Positions 34,818-39,299 of a stretch of DNA of 39,299 nucleotides are shown one piece after another (the stretch's first letter is position 1; each line of letters starts with the position of its first letter). Under the pieces are notes generated by a model. It was not told the DNA's origin. It searched no databases and was given only the letters and a program-made list of their open reading frames with translations. A program made the position numbers and the translations under genes. This DNA is from Methanobacteriota archaeon. GTDB taxonomy: Archaea > Thermoplasmatota > Poseidoniia > Poseidoniales > Poseidoniaceae. The DNA lies in NCBI GenBank assembly GCA_002699425.1, contig PABV01000053.1, positions 3,977 to 43,275 on the forward strand, written 5' to 3'.

Positions 34818-36218
34818 ATGGACGAAATGCAATTTTTGGAGTCAGTTTACGAGTTGGCGGTATCGTATCTCGAAGATAAGGGTACACTCGTGGACTATCA
34901 AAACTTCGACAGTTTAGAAAAAATTACAGATACAAAACTTCAAGTCGGCCCCATGCCTTATGAAGAAATCTTGCAAGATATTCAGCATTATCTCAAATAT
35001 TGCGTAAGAACAAACCAATCAGGATTCATGAATCCTTTATGGGGGGGTATCAATACTGTTGCTCTTGCCGGTGAATTCCTTACATCTCTCACAAACACTT
35101 CGATGTACACTTTTGAACTTGCACCTATAGGGACCGTGATCGAAAAGTCAATTATCTCCAAGATGCTTGGTTACGTGGGTTATCCCGATGGGGCTGGGAC
35201 TTTCACAACTGGTGGTTCAAATGGAAATATGCTCGGTATGCTTTGTGCACGGTTAAAAAATAATCCGGTGGGAATGCAAACTGGCTATGACAATCGTAAT
35301 CTAGTGGCCTTAGTTTCTGAGGAGTCTCATTACTCAGTAGTAATGGCTGGAAATGTTATTGGGATTGGTAAAGAAAATATAATATCAATTAAATCTGATC
35401 AATTCGGTAGAATGCGGGCTGATGCTCTTGCAGAAGAAATCCAGTACTTGAAAGCTGAAGGCAAAGAAGTATTCTGTGTTGTTGCAACTTCTGGTACAAC
35501 GGTGAAAGGTTCTTTTGATCCCTTGAAGGAGTTGGCTGAAGTTTGTTTTAGAGAGAATATTTGGCTTCATGTTGATGCCGCCTGGGGAGGTAGTGCCTTG
35601 CTAAGTTCAAAACACACGCATCTAATGGACGGTATTGACTTGGCGGATTCAGTATGCTGGGATGCGCACAAAATGATGGGTATACCATTAATTTGCTCAT
35701 CATTCCTCGTTAAAGATGAATCGATTTTGGCGAGAGTTTGTAACCATACAAAATCGGCACACTATCTCTTTCAAAGCGAAGACAGAACCAATGATCTTGG
35801 TCATTATTCACTCCAATGTGGGAGAAGAAATGATGCCCTCAAACTTTTTCTCGCTTGGAGGCAGAAGGGAGATGAAGGTTGGTCAAAACTTATCGATTCT
35901 TACATGGAATCAGCAGATTATATTGAGTCAAAAATCTCTCATCACCCTCGTTTAGAATTGGTTTCTCCCAGGGAATGGACAAACATTTGTTTTAGGTATA
36001 CCTCTGAAGTTATTGATGAAAATACATTGAATAAAGAACTCAGGAAACGTTTGATGCAAAATGGAAGTTTCATGGTTAGTAAAGCGATGATAGATGGAAT
36101 GTATATCATTCGTTTAGTAATTTCGAATCCGGAAATTACTCTCTCTTCACTTGACCATTTTATCGAAGAGGTTGTCCGTCTTGGAGAAGAAATCGAAAAA
36201 GAATTGCCACACAGATGA
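34818..36218 (+). CDS. Group II PLP-dependent decarboxylase (glutamate/cysteine-sulfinate/aspartate type)
   Basis: Removes CO2 from an acidic amino acid using PLP. 466 residues. Seen: TTGGSNGNMLGML, the ring-stacking histidine in EESHYSVV (residue 171), HVDAAWGGSAL with the PLP aspartate (253), DAHKMMGIPL with the lysine (285), then the family mark SLQCGRRNDALKLFLAW. The ending of that mark and SAHYLFQSED match animal glutamate and cysteine-sulfinate decarboxylases more than the archaeal tyrosine/aspartate enzyme MfnA. Products could be GABA, hypotaurine or beta-alanine; the substrate cannot be fixed by eye. It is transcribed away from thiR, and its ATG at 34818 has a TATA box at the right distance. 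Confidence 0.82.
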   Translation: MDEMQFLESVYELAVSYLEDKGTLVDYQNFDSLEKITDTKLQVGPMPYEEILQDIQHYLKYCVRTNQSGFMNPLWGGINTVALAGEFLTSLTNTSMYTFELAPIGTVIEKSIISKMLGYVGYPDGAGTFTTGGSNGNMLGMLCARLKNNPVGMQTGYDNRNLVALVSEESHYSVVMAGNVIGIGKENIISIKSDQFGRMRADALAEEIQYLKAEGKEVFCVVATSGTTVKGSFDPLKELAEVCFRENIWLHVDAAWGGSALLSSKHTHLMDGIDLADSVCWDAHKMMGIPLICSSFLVKDESILARVCNHTKSAHYLFQSEDRTNDLGHYSLQCGRRNDALKLFLAWRQKGDEGWSKLIDSYMESADYIESKISHHPRLELVSPREWTNICFRYTSEVIDENTLNKELRKRLMQNGSFMVSKAMIDGMYIIRLVISNPEITLSSLDHFIEEVVRLGEEIEKELPHR

Positions 36219-36225
36219 AGGGCAC

Positions 36226-36238
36226 GCTTAAGTTATGC
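36226..36238 (+). promoter_or_regulatory. Possible TATA-like box of the gcvT-like gene
   Basis: The stretch CACGCTTAAGTTATGC ends here; TTAAGTTATG is centred about 25 bases before the ATG at 36256. No SD is present. Weak match, right spacing. The 37-base gap holds nothing else. Confidence 0.3.
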
Positions 36239-36255
36239 ACCTTTTTGCTTAATGC

Positions 36256-37359
36256 ATGGAAACTTCCAAGCCTGTACGGACAGCACTCTATGGGGAACAC
36301 TTGAAACTTAATGGGAACATTGTTGATTTCCATGGGTTTGAATTACCGATATGGTATACTAGTATCACTCAAGAGCATCTGGCATGTCGTCATGAGAGTG
36401 GTATTTTTGATGTAAGTCATATGGGAGTATTCCGGTTCTCTGGCCATAACGTAAAACAATGGTTGCAAGGTTTAGCAAGTCAGAAAGTTACGGCTATTGA
36501 ATCCGGGCGTTGTGCTTACACGCATTTTATGGATGAGTCAGGATGCATTATCGATGACATGATATTCGCTGTAACTTCGGATGATGAAATTCTTGGCGTG
36601 CCAAATGCAAGTATGATTGAAGTGATGAAGGATTGGTTTGATGCCCACCTTGTCGAAGGAATTGACCTGGAAAATCTCTCCTCTCAATACAGCATTATCG
36701 CTCTACAGGGCCCCAATTCAAAGGATGTTTGCGAAAGGGTACTAGGAACAGAAAACCATGTGGGACGTTTCAGATGGAAGCAATTATCTACGAATGAATT
36801 AGGCATTAACGGATGGATTCAAGGTACAGGATATACTGGCGAAAAAGGGTATGAGATTTTCATTCCAAACCAACAGGCACCGCTGCTCTGGTCTTCATTT
36901 GTAGAGGCAGGTTCAACTCCAATCGGATTGGGTGCAAGGGATACACTAAGACTAGAGAAAGGATATTTGTTATCTGGCCAGGATTTTGCATGGTCACAAT
37001 TGAACGATGATACCTTTCTGCACCGTGATTCATGGGAGACAAACGTTCCGTTTGGTTTAGACCTTGAGCATGAATTCATTGGCAGAGAAAAGGTAGTCTC
37101 GCACCAAGCAAAGGATGCACGTTGGTGGGGGCTCATTCAGTTAGAAAAAGGCCCAATGCCTCGTCCGGGTAAAGAAATACTTTCTTTGGACGGCGAAGTA
37201 TGTGGACGATTGACCTCAGGTGCACCTTCGCCATCGATGGACAGAACAGGTATTGGCATGGGTTATCTAACAGGAGTTGATGCTGGTGATGAAGTACTCA
37301 TACAATCTTCTCCAAAAAAGCGAATACGGGCTAAAGTCGTTCGACCTCCATTTGTCTAA
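36256..37359 (+). CDS. gcvT: Aminomethyltransferase, glycine cleavage T-protein-like
   Basis: Moves the one-carbon unit from the aminomethyl group on H-protein to tetrahydrofolate in glycine breakdown. 367 residues, full length. Seen: VDFHGFELPIWYTSI, GIFDVSHMGVF, CIIDDMIF with the catalytic aspartate (Asp101, as in the E. coli enzyme), YSIIALQGPNS, GTGYTGEKGYEIFIP, GLGARDTLRLEKGYLLSGQDF and a C-terminal barrel. In other T-proteins the last motif usually reads LYGHEL or LYGNDI, so LSGQDF is a mild departure. No gcvH or gcvP lies in the window, so a related folate-dependent demethylase cannot be ruled out. It seems to have its own leaderless promoter. Confidence 0.82.
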   Translation: METSKPVRTALYGEHLKLNGNIVDFHGFELPIWYTSITQEHLACRHESGIFDVSHMGVFRFSGHNVKQWLQGLASQKVTAIESGRCAYTHFMDESGCIIDDMIFAVTSDDEILGVPNASMIEVMKDWFDAHLVEGIDLENLSSQYSIIALQGPNSKDVCERVLGTENHVGRFRWKQLSTNELGINGWIQGTGYTGEKGYEIFIPNQQAPLLWSSFVEAGSTPIGLGARDTLRLEKGYLLSGQDFAWSQLNDDTFLHRDSWETNVPFGLDLEHEFIGREKVVSHQAKDARWWGLIQLEKGPMPRPGKEILSLDGEVCGRLTSGAPSPSMDRTGIGMGYLTGVDAGDEVLIQSSPKKRIRAKVVRPPFV

Positions 37360-37383
37360 AATTATGAACGGATAATGCATTGC

Positions 37384-37392
37384 CTTATTTTG
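37384..37392 (+). promoter_or_regulatory. Possible TATA-like box of the last gene
   Basis: CTTATTTTG centred about 25 bases before the ATG at 37413, which has no SD. Right spacing for a leaderless start; the sequence is only a fair match. Confidence 0.35.
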
Positions 37393-37412
37393 GATAAGTT
37401 CCAGCGGCGTGT

Positions 37413-39299
37413 ATGAGCCGAATGATACCCGTGTTTTTGATGGTTATTTTATTAGGAGCATCATATAGTCAAATGAGTTGGGTTGAACCTGAAGAGGAAA
37501 CTCCTGGTGAGTTCGATGATATCCACTCTGTTGAATTAACTCCCGAGCAAAAAAATGCTCTTTCATCTTCTGGTTTCAGCAGAGGTAGCAATACGAACTG
37601 GACTCAGGTAGCCGGTGGGGCAGGTGACGACACGATTTTTGAAATGATGGAAGATTCACAAGGTGACTTGGTTATCTGTGGACGAGTTGAGAATGCGACT
37701 CAACTCGGTTCGATTTTGCTCGAAGTTTATGGAAGTGGAGATATTCTGATCGCAAAATTGTCAGGTTCTGGAGTTTGGAAATGGGCGACAGTTGTAGGAA
37801 GTCCTGCATTTGTGGATGCTTGCCGGGGTATCGATGTTGCAGCCAATGACACCATTTATGCCACAGGTTATATCAGAGAACAGATGGACTTTGGTAACGT
37901 TTCTGTATTGGTTAATCCCGGTTGGGATGGTTGGATTGGAGCGATTTCCTCAGCAGGAGAGTGGGAATGGGTTCGAACTTTTGGTGGCGATGATATTGAT
38001 GTAGGATGGGATGTAGCAGTGGATTCGAAAGGGAATCTTGCCGTTACTGGATTTTTCCAAAACACCTCATTTTTTGGGGCTGCAGGAGCGGTTACTGCTC
38101 TCAGTCAAGGTAACGTTTATCGCTACTTTTTGACCTATTTCAACGTCTCACAACAAGAATTTGTTTGGGTCAAGACTACACGAGGATTCGGTTATTCAAC
38201 CGCATTTCAAGTTGTAGTTGACCATACTGATGATGGTATCTACACAGCAGGTTACAATAACGGCGACGAAGATTATGGATTCAATAATTCATCATATCCT
38301 TCTGGTACTTGGGCTGCAGTTGTCGCTAAGTATACGACCAATGGTACCTTGAAATGGATTTTCTCGGTTGACTCAAGCGCATGTGGATTGGGAAGTAATT
38401 GTGGAGCCTATTTCAACAATATCATCGTACATCCGTTCGGGGGCATTGTCGCAGGTGGACAATTTTTGCAAGATTACCGAATTAACGGTGTGGTGCAAGC
38501 TGCATCTCAAGGTGTTTGGGACGTGTTTGTTATCCGTGTCGGTGTTGATGGTAAAGTGATATGGAATTCGCATGGAGGAAGCCCCGGTGATGATCGAGTT
38601 GAATCACTTTCAGTAAATCCGAAAGGTCAAATCCAGGTCGGAGGCTGGCATGAGAGGGATATCAGGTTTGGATATCATCTTGCAAACCGAACTTCCAACT
38701 CTTATGATGATTTTTACATCGCCCAATTATCTCACACTGGAACCTGGCAATGGGCGTTTTCCAACGGAGGTGGTTTGACAGATAGTGTCGGAGGATTACT
38801 TGCGCTATCTGACGGTTCAATTATTGCAGCAGGAGATTTTACCGGACTTGTGACTTTGGATAGCGGTAATACGTTGTATTCCGCTGGTGATGGGGACATG
38901 TTCGTTTGGAAATTTTTCCATGATGCAGATAGTGATGATGTTGGAGATTATTTTGATAATTGTATCAATGTTCCTAATCTGAACCAAACGGACTATGAAA
39001 ATGATGAAATTGGAGACGCATGCGATCCTGATGATGACAATGATGGCTTACATGATGTTCTCGATGATTGCAGTCAAGGTTTCATTGGCTGGAATCAAAC
39101 AGACCCAACTCTTGACCATGACGCAGATGGTTGTCATGACGAGGAAGAAGATTTAGATGATGATTCAGATGGAGTACTCGATGTAGATGACTTGTGTCCT
39201 AAAGGCATCAACAATTGGACCTCTACTTTCGAACTGGACATGGATGGCGATGGATGTCAAGATGATACCGAAGATATTGATGATGATGCAGACGGCGTG
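37413..39299 (+). CDS. Large secreted protein: beta-propeller-like repeats then Ca-binding repeats (C-terminus cut)
   Basis: Open from 37413 to the window edge, 629 residues so far. A signal peptide covers about residues 1-21 (MSRMIPVFLMVILLGASYSQ). Then come repeats of about 50-90 residues, each ending in a Trp-rich strand and a glycine turn. Examples are WKWATVVG, WEWVRTFGGDDIDVGWDV, AVDSKGNLAVTGFF and WQWAFSNGGG, the pattern of SBBP-type beta-propellers. From about residue 505 it turns to thrombospondin type 3-like acidic repeats (DADSDDVGDYFDNC, DPDDDNDGLHDVLDDC, DHDADGCHDEEED and so on) with regular cysteines. Probably a cell-surface protein that needs calcium. Partner unknown. The stop lies outside the window. 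Confidence 0.75.
   Translation, partial: MSRMIPVFLMVILLGASYSQMSWVEPEEETPGEFDDIHSVELTPEQKNALSSSGFSRGSNTNWTQVAGGAGDDTIFEMMEDSQGDLVICGRVENATQLGSILLEVYGSGDILIAKLSGSGVWKWATVVGSPAFVDACRGIDVAANDTIYATGYIREQMDFGNVSVLVNPGWDGWIGAISSAGEWEWVRTFGGDDIDVGWDVAVDSKGNLAVTGFFQNTSFFGAAGAVTALSQGNVYRYFLTYFNVSQQEFVWVKTTRGFGYSTAFQVVVDHTDDGIYTAGYNNGDEDYGFNNSSYPSGTWAAVVAKYTTNGTLKWIFSVDSSACGLGSNCGAYFNNIIVHPFGGIVAGGQFLQDYRINGVVQAASQGVWDVFVIRVGVDGKVIWNSHGGSPGDDRVESLSVNPKGQIQVGGWHERDIRFGYHLANRTSNSYDDFYIAQLSHTGTWQWAFSNGGGLTDSVGGLLALSDGSIIAAGDFTGLVTLDSGNTLYSAGDGDMFVWKFFHDADSDDVGDYFDNCINVPNLNQTDYENDEIGDACDPDDDNDGLHDVLDDCSQGFIGWNQTDPTLDHDADGCHDEEEDLDDDSDGVLDVDDLCPKGINNWTSTFELDMDGDGCQDDTEDIDDDADGV

Noticed and set aside
36256-37359. 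YgfZ-type protein instead of GcvT
   Set aside because: The catalytic aspartate, GYTGEKGYEIF and GLGARDTLRLEKG motifs of T-protein are all present and the length is right.

Overview
The window looks like a piece of a marine planktonic euryarchaeon, most likely Marine Group II (Poseidoniales) or a close Thermoplasmatota relative. This is inferred from gene content; no rRNA gene is present to prove it. The archaeal markers are an archaeosine-type tRNA-guanine transglycosylase with a PUA domain, an archaeal NMN adenylyltransferase (NadM), a DRG-family GTPase, a COG2108 radical SAM protein and a ThiN-domain thiamine regulator. Several genes expose TATA-like boxes about 25 bases before an AUG that has no ribosome binding site. 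Bacterial-type GroEL/GroES and GrpE, and secreted RCC1 and Ca-binding (DxDxDG) proteins, fit that group. The DNA is AT-leaning, gene-dense and free of insertion sequences, CRISPR arrays and tRNA genes as far as I can see. No gap between genes exceeds about 175 bases.

Layout. 1-10313 (minus strand) is one long run of closely spaced genes read from right to left: NifU-like protein, archaeosine TGT, two ABC-2 modules in tandem (ATPase-permease-ATPase-permease, all joined by ATGA overlaps), a CrtC/AttH-like lipocalin-fold protein, a membrane protein with a PH-like domain, a TPR protein and TruA (cut by the window edge). 10400-15488 (plus strand) is a complete SUF iron-sulfur cluster operon, sufC-sufB-sufD-sufS-sufE-sufT-like, with every junction overlapping. 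15498-18618 (minus) holds groES-groEL and a DRG GTPase. 18728-20628 (plus) has an unrecognised gene overlapping grpE, then a small zinc-ribbon membrane protein. 20667-24517 (minus) has a secreted seven-blade RCC1 protein, nadM and a class V aminotransferase. 24593-27894 (plus) has pdxT overlapping a radical SAM gene, then a thioredoxin-CcdA fusion. 27880-30410 (minus) is a three-gene set: an unknown helical protein, an SPFH protein with a zinc ribbon, and a PAP2 phosphatase-like membrane protein. 30462-34694 (minus) is a thiamine uptake operon, thiR-thiB-thiP-thiQ. 34818-39299 (plus) has a group II PLP decarboxylase, a GcvT-like protein and the start of a large secreted protein.

How genes work together. 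SufS and SufE supply sulfur to the SufBCD scaffold. SufT and the divergently transcribed NifU-like protein probably help assemble or deliver clusters, for example to the radical SAM enzyme in the same window. PLP recurs: PdxT makes it and the aminotransferase, SufS and the decarboxylase use it. ThiR probably senses thiamine phosphate and controls the ThiBPQ importer. 

The most distinctive points are: a TGT that has lost its zinc ligands; a seven-blade RCC1 protein with a cysteine pair in each blade; Ca-binding-type loops built into an ABC permease; perfect short hairpins at a convergent stop-codon overlap, in front of the zinc-ribbon gene and inside an unknown gene; UUG starts coupled to the upstream stop as UUGA; and a sharp split between leaderless first genes and Shine-Dalgarno-led internal genes. 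I found no clear candidate for an entirely new system. The SPFH/PAP2 cluster and the ABC/lipocalin cluster are the best places to look.
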